The position numbers were made by a program, and so were the translations under genes. Below the pieces are notes generated by a model, which saw nothing but the letters and a program-made list of their open reading frames with translations, did no database searches and had not been told where the DNA came from. A DNA stretch of 18,089 nucleotides from Clostridiaceae bacterium UBA5444 (lineage in GTDB: Bacteria > Bacillota > Clostridia > Clostridiales > Oxobacteraceae), in contig DIRE01000016.1 of assembly GCA_002426575.1 (NCBI GenBank), positions 1 through 18,089 on the forward strand, in the 5' to 3' direction. Position 1 is the first letter of the stretch, and each line of letters starts with the position of its first letter. Shown piece after piece: positions 8,171-13,949 of the stretch.

Positions 8171-8452
8171 AAAACTCCTCCTTTCCCAGAATATTTAGTT
8201 GGACATATATTGCTTAGTATATATTAGGAAGCCAAGAAGCCAAATAAATTAAAATGGTTAATATGGTTTCCTTTATGTAGTTATATATACTACATGATGT
8301 TTACATATACATATTAACACATAGTTAATGATATAACAATATCTATTTATACTGGTTTTAATAATATTTTAAACTATGGTAAGTAACTATATCATAAGTT
8401 ATTTAGATTACACTATAAATCATTAACAATCTCATAATACCGTATATGGATA
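8171..8452. other. AT-rich divergent intergenic region between the nfeD-like and DUF1836 genes
   Basis: No gene is supported. It should hold the promoter of the minus-strand NfeD-SPFH operon. A candidate there is TTGGCT-17-CAATAT, read leftward inside a tandem direct repeat of GAAGCCAA (8228-8235 and 8236-8243), but the -10 is poor. ATGTAGT and ACTACAT (8275-8295) form a 7-bp inverted repeat with a 7-base gap. The first copy of the AATACCGTATA repeat is at 8436-8446. Confidence 0.45.
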
Positions 8453-8481
8453 TTGATATATAGTATTAAATACCGTATAAT
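8436..8481 (+). promoter_or_regulatory. Promoter of the DUF1836 gene with two operator-like direct repeats
   Basis: TTGATA (8453-8458), a 17-base spacer and TATAAT (8476-8481) form a near-consensus sigma-A promoter 18 bases before the start codon. AATACCGTATA occurs at 8436-8446, just upstream of the -35, and at 8469-8479, overlapping the -10. The two copies are 33 bp apart, close to three helical turns, so a regulator could bind both on one face. Autoregulation by the DUF1836 protein is the simplest guess. Confidence 0.7.
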
Positions 8482-8498
8482 ATATATGAGGTGATATA

Positions 8499-9092
8499 AT
8501 GCGACTAGATACAGATGAATTAGTACAACTAATTAGTGATATGTCTTTACTTGATGATATAGAGCTTTCACAGATTCCTGATATAGAGTTGTACATGGAT
8601 CAGGTAACAACTTTTATCAATGATAATCTGAGCCATCTTAAAAGAAACGATGATGACAGAATACTTACTAAGACCATGATCAATAACTATACAAAATCAG
8701 GAGTTTTAATGCCTCCTAAAAATAAAAAATATAGTAAAAGGCATATAATACTTTTAATACTAATATACAACCTAAAGCAAATATTATCAATAAATGATAT
8801 TCGTACAATATTAACTCCTATATTAAATAATTTAAGCACTGAAGAGGATGATATAATCCCTCTAGAAGATATATATTCAACTATAATAGAAATAAAACAT
8901 AAAGAGTTTGAAAGCTATAGGGATATGCTTGGTGAGAAGTTAGACATGCTTGATGAGAAGACATCTAAGCTTGAAGGAGAAAACAAGGATCTTGCAGAGC
9001 TTTTTCTTATAGTATTAACCCTTGTAGCTCAAGCTGATGCCCAAAAAAGAATTGCTGAAAAGATAATAGATACTTATTTTAAAAAAGAGTAG
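8499..9092 (+). CDS. DUF1836 family protein, putative MerR-like DNA-binding regulator
   Basis: A 197-residue protein starting at ATG 8499 with GAGGTGA at 8488-8494. The central segment LTKTMINNYTKSGVLMPPKNKKYSKRHIILLILIYNLKQILSIN is given here only by its key features: an N-Y-x-K-x-G-x-L-x-P-P turn followed by basic residues and a hydrophobic helix with LKQ-LSI, the typical DUF1836 core. The turn resembles the MerR winged helix. A probable coiled coil (about 140-160) and a hydrophobic helix follow. The family is common in Firmicutes and poorly studied. The gene stands alone between its own promoter and a terminator that overlaps its stop codon. The repeats in its promoter suggest it may control itself; targets elsewhere are unknown. 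Confidence 0.82.
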   Translation: MRLDTDELVQLISDMSLLDDIELSQIPDIELYMDQVTTFINDNLSHLKRNDDDRILTKTMINNYTKSGVLMPPKNKKYSKRHIILLILIYNLKQILSINDIRTILTPILNNLSTEEDDIIPLEDIYSTIIEIKHKEFESYRDMLGEKLDMLDEKTSKLEGENKDLAELFLIVLTLVAQADAQKRIAEKIIDTYFKKE

Positions 9093-9114
9093 CAAATTAT
9101 TGTTGCTCTTTTTT
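9081..9114 (+). terminator. Terminator of the DUF1836 gene
   Basis: A 13-bp stem with two wobble pairs (9081-9093 with 9102-9114) closes on AAATTATT and ends in six T. It includes the TAG stop codon of the gene, and A and T tracts on both sides make it potentially bidirectional. Confidence 0.8.
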
Positions 9115-9127
9115 AATTCCTAATATT

Positions 9128-9159
9128 TTGTAACTATTTAAAGCAATTATAAATATAAT
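9128..9159 (+). promoter_or_regulatory. Weak candidate promoter of the aminotransferase gene
   Basis: A perfect TATAAT (9154-9159) is present. The best -35 is TTGTAA (9128-9133) at a long spacing of 20 bases, so only the -10 is convincing. Confidence 0.3.
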
Positions 9160-9203
9160 GGTAGGGAAATAATAAATTGTAGAGCTTTGCCAAGGAGTGC
9201 AAA

Positions 9204-10517
9204 ATGGATATTAATTTATATATGCAAAGATATAGAAGCCTAATATATGGAGTCGATACACTAGTACCCATCAAAAATGGTATGCTTGTTAAGGCAATAA
9301 ACTTTGATAATGCAGCTACAACTCCACCGCTTGTTCCCGTTATAAAGGAAATTGTTGATTTTGCACCATGGTATTCCTCTGTCCATAGGGGCACTGGATA
9401 TAAGTCAAAACTTTCATCATATTTATTTGAAGAGTCTAGGAAGGATGTATTAAACTTTGTTAATGGAGACCCTGAAAAGTCCGTAGTAATATATGTAAAA
9501 AATTCAACAGAGGCAATAAATATGCTATCCTATACACTTTGTGATGGAGTAAAAAAATGTGTTGTACTTTCCACGTCAATGGAACATCATTCTAATGACC
9601 TGCCTTGGAGAGAAAGGTTCAACATTGATTACATTGAGCTAGATTGTAATGGAAAGGTCTCAATAGATGATTTAGAATATAAGCTTAAGAAATATAATGG
9701 GTCAGTAAAACTTGTTACAGTAGCAGGGGCATCTAATGTTACAGGCCACAAAAACCCAATCCATAAAATAGCTGAAATAGCACATAAATATAATGCTCAA
9801 ATATGCGTAGATGGGGCACAACTTGTTCCCCATTCCCCTATTAATATGAGACCTGAAAACCCAGATGAGCACATAGATTATATTGTATTTTCTGCTCATA
9901 AGATGTATGCTCCCTTTGGTGCAGGGGTTCTTATTGGTCCTAAAAAAACATTTGAAAAGGGGAGTCCCGCATTTTCGGGAGGCGGAACAGTAAAGATAGT
10001 AACTCACAAAAAAGTATTATGGGATGACCCGCCAAGTAAAGAAGAAGCAGGTACACCTAATCTTATGGGAGTTTTTGCATTAACAAGGGCGATAAAGACT
10101 ATAAATATGATTGGCATAGAAAACATAGAAAGGTATGAGCAGAATCTAACAGAATATGCACTTGAAAAGTTAAAAAGTATTCCTGAAATTAAGCTATATG
10201 GTAATACACAAAATGCTAATGAAAAGGTTGGAATAATACCATTTAATATAGAGGGAATTTACAATAGGGTTGTAGCAGAAATATTATCAGATGAAGCAGG
10301 TATTGCAGTAAGAAACGGCTGCTTTTGTGCAGAACCATATGTTCAAAAACTTCTAAATATAGGGCAGAAGGAAATAGATAAGCATATTAAAAACCCTACC
10401 ATGCCAAGACCTGGAATGGTAAGAATAAGCTTTGGATTTTACAATAACTTCGAAGAAATAGATACCCTAATACAAACCCTAACATGGATTTGCCAAAATA
10501 AAGATTTATATACATGA
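9204..10517 (+). CDS. Class V aminotransferase, SufS-like cysteine desulfurase homologue
   Basis: A 437-residue PLP enzyme starting at ATG 9204 with AAGGAG at 9192-9197. It shows DNAATTPP at 35-42, the cofactor-stacking His in SMEHHSN (128-129), the cofactor Asp in VDGAQ (203), the Schiff-base Lys in SAHKMYAPFG (233) and AGTPN (292-296). VRNGCFCAEP at about 369-378 aligns with the SufS active-site loop VRTGHHCAQP, so Cys 375 could be the persulfide cysteine; an extra Cys lies two residues earlier. It may remove sulfur from cysteine or a related selenium or sulfur amino acid, but no sufU, iscU or other Fe-S assembly gene is adjacent, so its pathway is open. The N-terminal stretch of some 30 residues before the conserved core, and the insert KNPTMPRPGMVRISFGFYNN, resemble a SufS-like subgroup rather than SufS itself. 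Confidence 0.85.
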   Translation: MDINLYMQRYRSLIYGVDTLVPIKNGMLVKAINFDNAATTPPLVPVIKEIVDFAPWYSSVHRGTGYKSKLSSYLFEESRKDVLNFVNGDPEKSVVIYVKNSTEAINMLSYTLCDGVKKCVVLSTSMEHHSNDLPWRERFNIDYIELDCNGKVSIDDLEYKLKKYNGSVKLVTVAGASNVTGHKNPIHKIAEIAHKYNAQICVDGAQLVPHSPINMRPENPDEHIDYIVFSAHKMYAPFGAGVLIGPKKTFEKGSPAFSGGGTVKIVTHKKVLWDDPPSKEEAGTPNLMGVFALTRAIKTINMIGIENIERYEQNLTEYALEKLKSIPEIKLYGNTQNANEKVGIIPFNIEGIYNRVVAEILSDEAGIAVRNGCFCAEPYVQKLLNIGQKEIDKHIKNPTMPRPGMVRISFGFYNNFEEIDTLIQTLTWICQNKDLYT

Positions 10518-10571
10518 AAAGAAATAATATAAAAATCATCTTAATTGAAATTTAAATTTGTTGTAGTTTGT

Positions 10572-10637
10572 TTAATTGATAAGTGTGATAAAACAGCGTA
10601 TAATCCATATTAAGCAAATCAGACCTTATTATGTATT
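10572..10637 (+). promoter_or_regulatory. Duplicated promoter/leader block, copy 1
   Basis: It contains TTGATA (10576-10581), a 17-base spacer and TATAAT (10599-10604), followed by CCATATTAAG and CCTTATTATGTATT. The same 66-base block occurs at 13950-14015 with 59 of 66 positions identical. It drives the membrane-anchored gene that starts at 10674. Confidence 0.85.
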
Positions 10638-10673
10638 CAGAAAGACTTGTTTATGGTAGAAGGGGGGGCTGAA

Positions 10674-11192
10674 ATGAAAAATAAAAAGATGTTGATATCA
10701 TTAGTAGTGGCGTTAATTATATTGCTGGTATTAGCTTATCAATATTTGTCGTTGAGACAAAGTTATAATAATCTTAAGGATCAGGTAAAGTATGAAATAA
10801 CTAGCCATTTGAGTTCTAGTATGGACTTTGCTAATAGAATTGATTTAGACAAGCTCGCTGTAGGTGATAAGAATTCTATTATAAATATGATGTATATGTA
10901 TGGAGAAATTAGTAATTTGGATGCAATTCTGACCACAACTTATTTCTACGGTAAAATTGATGTAATTGATCCCCTTGTGATGAGGGATTATAAGTTTATG
11001 TTAATGGAAATTGTTAATAAATTAACGCAAAATCAATTTAATTCAGAGGATATAGATAATATTAATATGATAACCGATGATATTAAAGAAATATACAAAT
11101 ATGTAAGCGAAAATAGTGAATTAAGTAGTGAAAAGTACATAAAAGAACTTGCCCCAGAACTGAAACTTTATCAAAAAAAGCAAGGAAAATAA
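10674..11192 (+). CDS. Membrane-anchored helical protein of unknown function
   Basis: A 172-residue protein; ATG 10674 is preferred because AGGGGGGG (10661-10668) lies five bases before it. The only clear feature is an N-terminal hydrophobic segment (about residues 6-25) after the basic start MKNKKM. With no lipobox Cys, it should be a membrane anchor with the rest outside the cell. The remaining 145 residues are predicted mostly helical and charged, with no motif I recognise. It shares its promoter and leader with the LRR lipoprotein gene 3.3 kb away, so the two may be co-expressed. It ends in a strong hairpin shared with the opposing gene. Function unknown. Confidence 0.8.
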   Translation: MKNKKMLISLVVALIILLVLAYQYLSLRQSYNNLKDQVKYEITSHLSSSMDFANRIDLDKLAVGDKNSIINMMYMYGEISNLDAILTTTYFYGKIDVIDPLVMRDYKFMLMEIVNKLTQNQFNSEDIDNINMITDDIKEIYKYVSENSELSSEKYIKELAPELKLYQKKQGK

Positions 11193-11203
11193 CGTGGCGA
11201 ACG

Positions 11204-11247
11204 AAAATAGATGAGTTTAAAATAGTTATTTTAAACTCATCTATTTT
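11204..11247. terminator. Bidirectional terminator between convergent genes
   Basis: A perfect 21-bp inverted repeat (11204-11224 with 11227-11247) around GT begins with four A and ends in a run of T. It can terminate both the plus-strand membrane protein gene and the minus-strand gene ending at 11259. Confidence 0.85.
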
Positions 11248-11258
11248 TTACTGCTTGA

Positions 11259-11732
11259 TTATAATAGTTGCCAGCCACTTCCGCCCTTGATATGAATCGC
11301 TGTTATATCCCATGAATTACGTTCAACAGCTTGCACAAAACGTATAGATTCGTTAGCAGTAGCATCGATATACTCTAAAAATGGGTAATTAATTTCTATC
11401 ATATCATATTGTGGGTTAGCAAAGAGCCAATTTTCTGCGTCGGCTATAGCCAAACTACCTTTGTCAACAAGATACTTTAATTCAGATAAACCAGAACCTA
11501 AGTTAGCTATAAGCCCAGAGATAGCGCCAGCAACAGCATAACCTGTAGGAAGTAAGAAGAGAAATGATAATATAGTAGAGACTCCATTTAAAGCAGAAAC
11601 CAATGCTGCCATATCATTCTTACTAAGGCCTTCCCAGTATGCTGCCCTCTGTGCAGTATACATTTTGCTTAAATCATTTAAATTTACTCTTATCTTTCGA
11701 TAATATTCTTTACTTGAAGTAGGTCTAAACAT
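11259..11732 (-). CDS. Unrecognised protein with glycine-rich hydrophobic core
   Basis: A 157-residue protein starting at ATG 11732 (MFRPTSSKEYY). An in-frame GTG at 11744 lies inside the near-perfect ribosome binding site AAAGGAGGTGA (11742-11752), so the ATG is preferred. A charged amphipathic N-terminus (about 1-50) is followed by a hydrophobic, Gly- and Ala-rich stretch of about 40 residues (ILSFLFLLPTGYAVAGAISGLIANLGSG) that could span or insert into a membrane. The C-terminal 65 residues are soluble-looking and end KGGSGWQLL. No signal peptide precedes it. It is the last gene of the minus-strand island and has its own promoter overlapping the 3' end of the 42-codon ORF. A pore-forming or membrane-active role is possible but speculative. 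I recognise no family. Confidence 0.75.
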   Translation of the reverse strand: MFRPTSSKEYYRKIRVNLNDLSKMYTAQRAAYWEGLSKNDMAALVSALNGVSTILSFLFLLPTGYAVAGAISGLIANLGSGLSELKYLVDKGSLAIADAENWLFANPQYDMIEINYPFLEYIDATANESIRFVQAVERNSWDITAIHIKGGSGWQLL

Positions 11733-11777
11733 ATACAGATTCACCTCCTTTCAGATTGATTAGGTTATTAACATCTT

Positions 11778-11805
11778 ATTATATAAAGAGGACATTTAAT
11801 GTAAA
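11778..11805 (-). promoter_or_regulatory. Promoter of the island's last gene
   Basis: On the minus strand, TTTACA (11805-11800), a 16-base spacer and TATAAT (11783-11778) form a good sigma-A promoter. The -35 lies within the last codons of the 42-residue ORF. The sequence CCTCTTTATATAATA recurs in variant form before other genes of the island. Confidence 0.6.
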
Positions 11806-11924
11806 GTAGCAACTGCAGTTTGCCCTCCAGCATGGGCACCACTAGTAACGAGACTACTGTATACAGGAATATTTATATTAGATCTATTTACCCAGGCACA
11901 ACGTACTGACCTATCAAAACTCAT
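11796..11924 (-). CDS. Small ORF, 42 residues, strong ribosome binding site
   Basis: Reads MSFDRSVRCAWVNRSN, then NINIPVYSSLVTSGAHAGG and QTAVATLH. The ribosome binding site AAAGGAGAT (11931-11939) is well placed before ATG 11924, which supports real translation. NIPVYSS and the later GG-QTAVATLH loosely resemble the start of an SH3b-type domain, so it might be a fragment of a larger protein. Equally, it could be a short peptide gene; a Gly-Gly pair sits eight residues from the end, near a C39-like peptidase gene in the same island, but the leader lacks the usual hydrophobic pattern of double-glycine leaders. Function unknown. Confidence 0.5.
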   Translation of the reverse strand: MSFDRSVRCAWVNRSNINIPVYSSLVTSGAHAGGQTAVATLH

Positions 11925-11940
11925 AAAAACATCTCCTTTA

Positions 11941-12030
11941 AAGCTTTGTTTACAAAAACTTTCAAGGTCTGCAGCCCTCTCAAGTTACTTTGTAGTTATG
12001 ATAACAACTAAACATTTTATAGTTGTGAAT
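11941..12030 (-). promoter_or_regulatory. Leader with mutually exclusive inverted repeats before the 42-residue ORF
   Basis: On the minus strand, ACAACTA (12026-12020) can pair with TAGTTGT (12010-12004). The TAGTT of that second arm can instead pair with AACTA just downstream, around GTTATCATAAC (12005-11995). Further on, AGG-CTGCAG-CCT at about 11967-11980 is another inverted repeat. This looks like an attenuator-style leader, but no known riboswitch is recognised. Confidence 0.3.
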
Positions 12031-12065
12031 TATTATTTGTTTGATTTTAAATTTTACTTACAATT

Positions 12066-12096
12066 ACTATAAAGGGGTTTAGGTTATAAATGTAAA
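12066..12096 (-). promoter_or_regulatory. Promoter-like block upstream of the 42-residue ORF
   Basis: On the minus strand, AGGTTTACATTTATAACCT leads into CCCCTTTATAGTA. TTTACA (12096-12091) and TATAGT (12071-12066) are 19 bases apart, a loose promoter. AGGTT and AACCT form a small inverted repeat over the -35. Similar blocks lie at 12297-12334 and 13800-13838. Confidence 0.4.
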
Positions 12097-12124
12097 CCTT
12101 AAATTTTTATATAGGAAGTACCAT

Positions 12125-12271
12125 TTATATAATTACACCATAAAGTCTTAATTCTGCAGAGTTGCTGCTATATTTTTTAATTAACGGAGTAAATTTTTCT
12201 ATTATATCCATGGCAGCTTTCTTATCTCCGCTTTGGGCGGACTGTACTAAAATATATAAAGGCATATTCAT
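12125..12271 (-). CDS. Small ORF, 48 residues, resembling a truncated helix-turn-helix (HTH_16-type) domain
   Basis: It starts at ATG 12271 with AAGGAGG (12279-12285) seven bases upstream. The peptide begins MNMPLYILVQ and continues SAQSGDKKAAMDIIEKF, TPLIKKYSS and AELRLYGVII. The pattern A-x-x-G-D-x-x-A-x-x-x-I-x-x-x-F-x-P-L-I-K-K-Y is that of the short helix-turn-helix domain found in conjugative elements and in sigma-like regulators of clostridial toxin and bacteriocin genes. Here the domain ends abruptly after the first helices, so it is either a shortened regulator or a remnant. I base the family on remembered patterns only. Confidence 0.5.
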   Translation of the reverse strand: MNMPLYILVQSAQSGDKKAAMDIIEKFTPLIKKYSSNSAELRLYGVII

Positions 12272-12296
12272 ATACTTTCCTCCTTACAATGCTTAT

Positions 12297-12334
12297 AACA
12301 TATAAAGAGGTAGTAACCTACAAATGGTAAACCT
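12297..12334 (-). promoter_or_regulatory. Promoter-like block upstream of the 48-residue ORF
   Basis: On the minus strand it reads AGGTTTACCATTTGTAGG, then TTACTACCTCTTTATATG, closely related to the block at 12066-12099. A direct repeat AGGTT-N10-AGGTT is visible. No standard -35/-10 spacing fits, so it may be a shared regulator site rather than a promoter. Confidence 0.35.
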
Positions 12335-12442
12335 GTATAATTAACCAAGTTACGGTTTTATCATTTTAAATATGGCATATGATATTTGTTTACATATTGA
12401 CTGGATAAGAATAGCTTAATTTTATAGTTTACAAATGAAATA

Positions 12443-12471
12443 ATGGAGGAGTAAAACTTTTACCCCTCCAT
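12443..12471. terminator. Hairpin overlapping the stop of the 40-residue ORF
   Basis: ATGGAGG-A-GTAAAA pairs with TTTTAC-C-CCTCCAT around a single C, with one mismatch. It includes the TAA stop codon of the minus-strand ORF. T tracts are short (ATTT), so termination is likely but not certain. Confidence 0.5.
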
Positions 12472-12582
12472 TTGATAGTATATTTCACCTACAGAAATAT
12501 TTGTATCATCTAACTCGTGAATATCTGTAGCCTTTTCTATATTAATATAGACATATTCTAAGCTTCCCCACTCCCAGAGCAT
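12460..12582 (-). CDS. Small acidic ORF, 40 residues
   Basis: It starts at ATG 12582 with AAAGGAG (12590-12596) seven bases upstream, a textbook arrangement. The peptide begins MLWEWGSLEYVYINIEKATD, is rich in Glu, Asp and aromatic residues, and ends YYQMEG. There is no signal peptide, no Cys and no membrane segment. The stop codon lies in a terminator-like hairpin, so the gene has its own end. I recognise no family. The strong translation start is the main evidence that it is real. Confidence 0.5.
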   Translation of the reverse strand: MLWEWGSLEYVYINIEKATDIHELDDTNISVGEIYYQMEG

Positions 12583-12626
12583 AGCAATTCTCCTTTAGTT
12601 CCCTTGGTTTACATATTATTTTATTA

Positions 12627-12725
12627 TCAGGAGCATTTATTGATAATTGATTTTAATTTCTCCAAATCGCCCAATTTCTCAACCTGTGTATAGTCAAATA
12701 ACGATAATTATGTTACTATATTCAC
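12627..12725 (-). pseudogene. Small ORF interrupted by one stop codon
   Basis: A strong AAAAGGAGG (12734-12742) precedes GTG 12725 by eight bases. The frame reads MNIVT, a TAA stop (12710-12708), then LSLFDYTQVEKLGDLEKLKS and IINKCS before TGA at 12627. The part after the stop has a coding-like amphipathic pattern with heptad-spaced Leu. A single base change in the TAA would restore a 32-residue peptide. The nearer ATG at 12728 is followed at once by TGA. It is either a recently broken small gene or a chance frame. Confidence 0.4.
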
Positions 12726-13211
12726 ATGTAAAACCTCCTTTTAATTATTGGGCTTTCACCTATAATTATACGCCAATTTTGTTGGCCGAAGATGAGATTT
12801 TACCTATTTTTATACAGTAGATCTTATTTAGTCGTATTTTTCATATAATAAAAGAAATCACAACCCAAAACCTTGATCTTGCGCTATTTTGGGTGGCAAT
12901 TTTATTTTTTGTAGTTTCTAAGGCTCTCACCGTTATTGTATTATCTTACATCGAAGTTAATCTATAGTTTTACTTGTAAATATAGCATCAATTAATTGCA
13001 TGGAAAATAAGGAACTTCACGAAAAGTGTTTGAAAGCAGCATAAAGATATTGCTGCCCGAAACTCGGACAGCAATCAAAAATTTTAATGCTATATTGTCT
13101 ACTTGACGGGGTGCACACTAAAAATAGATGGGTGTTTATTTTGTTTTATATAAATATACTGAACTGTATATCTTAAAAGAAAATCAGTTTATTTATAATG
13201 CTTTGCATTTA
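12726..13211. other. Gene-free stretch with hairpins and a possible IS relic
   Basis: No intact gene is seen between the broken small ORF and the C39-like peptidase. ACCCAAAA (12863-12870) and TTTTGGGT (12887-12894) form a hairpin with a 16-base loop followed on the plus strand by a T-rich run. A 12-bp stem with one mismatch (13049-13060 with 13064-13075, loop AAC) is the strongest structure. The stretch TGTCTACTTGACGGGGTGCACA at about 13097-13118 resembles, reversed, the terminal repeats of some IS3-family elements (TGN-CACCCC…AGTAGACA). With a short C-terminal-like reading frame before it (12961-13044), this may be the end of a decayed insertion sequence; confidence in that is low. Confidence 0.4.
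13049..13075. terminator. Strong hairpin, possible terminator
   Basis: ATTGCTGCCCGA pairs with TCGGACAGCAAT around AAC, with a single C-A mismatch. No run of T follows directly on either strand, so it may be an IS-associated structure instead. Confidence 0.35.
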
Positions 13212-13736
13212 TCATTTCTTTGTATAAACATAAAGGGCTTTCAAATCTCCATTATAATGAGCTATTACATCAGCTAAAGTGTAATGGTCGCTAAAACCAG
13301 GATCTACAATTTTAAACATATTTGTTGTAGCTCCTAATACAGATGGGAGCTCAGTACCATCATCATTTAGATAGAATGGTAAAGTGCCTTGGAATCCATT
13401 AACAACTACATAATGTTGACCTGATGAACCTTGTACCCTAACAATAACTGGAATTCTACTATAATAAAGCTTACTAAATAAGTTTATTTTTAATGTATCA
13501 AAATTAGAATCTCCACTAAGTGGGTCGCGGTTGTAATTTAAATTACATTTTGATGCTATATATGCCCAGTCCATGGTTGTACTGTTTCTGTTTAAATTTT
13601 TCATTGCCTCGTAAGAATAGGAAGTACCATTCAAATAATTAACCTCCATTGCTGTAGATGCTACAGCGCAGCCATCGTTATCTTTTTGTATTATTCTTTT
13701 TACAGGGAAATCGAGATTAACGGTTTTGTATCCCAT
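13212..13736 (-). CDS. Stand-alone C39-like papain-fold cysteine peptidase
   Basis: A 174-residue protein starting at ATG 13736 with AAAGGAGG (13746-13753) nine bases upstream. The motif QKDNDGCAVASTAM gives the oxyanion Gln 17 and catalytic Cys 23; GQHYVVVNGF gives His 108; and IVDPGFSDH gives the likely third residue, Asp 145. The order Q-C-H-D and the length match the peptidase C39-like family (the Peptidase_C39_2 type). It has no signal peptide, no membrane segment and no ABC transporter domain, unlike bacteriocin-exporting C39 proteins. It is the first gene of the minus-strand island, with a promoter and a palindromic operator-like site upstream. It may act on the short peptides encoded behind it, on a cell-wall substrate if exported by another route, or inside the cell; none of these is shown. 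Confidence 0.8.
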   Translation of the reverse strand: MGYKTVNLDFPVKRIIQKDNDGCAVASTAMEVNYLNGTSYSYEAMKNLNRNSTTMDWAYIASKCNLNYNRDPLSGDSNFDTLKINLFSKLYYSRIPVIVRVQGSSGQHYVVVNGFQGTLPFYLNDDGTELPSVLGATTNMFKIVDPGFSDHYTLADVIAHYNGDLKALYVYTKK

Positions 13737-13773
13737 ACTAATATTCCTCCTTTATAATTATTTTTGAGCTGTT

Positions 13774-13787
13774 CAAACGGCCGTTTG
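13774..13787. promoter_or_regulatory. Perfect GC-rich palindrome CAAACGGCCGTTTG, candidate operator
   Basis: A 14-bp perfect palindrome stands out in AT-rich DNA. It lies just downstream of the expected transcription start of the C39-like peptidase gene, 38 bases before its start codon, the classic position for a repressor site. Its form suits a dimeric repressor such as a TetR or LacI type; no such gene lies in the window. Confidence 0.55.
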
Positions 13788-13799
13788 TTTACTCATTCT

Positions 13800-13838
13800 A
13801 TTATATAAAAAGGATGTTATAAGGATAAAAGCAACCCT
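13800..13838 (-). promoter_or_regulatory. Promoter region of the C39-like peptidase gene
   Basis: On the minus strand a perfect TATAAT (13805-13800) follows CCTTTTTATA. No good -35 lies at 16-18 bases. The block from AAGGGTTGC to TATAATA resembles the blocks at 12066-12099 and 12297-12334. Confidence 0.45.
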
Positions 13839-13949
13839 TAATATAACTGAACCATGATAATATTTTTTTTGCATAAGTGTACATCATTAGGAAAGTTCAT
13901 ATCAAGGAAAAGTAGTTTTTGAAAACTGATAGTTTTGCTAATGTCAAGA

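Noticed and set aside
8171..8498. Possible CRISPR-like or iteron array in the repeat-rich divergent region
   Set aside because: Repeats are few (two copies each) and short, with no regular spacer pattern; promoter and operator sites explain them better.
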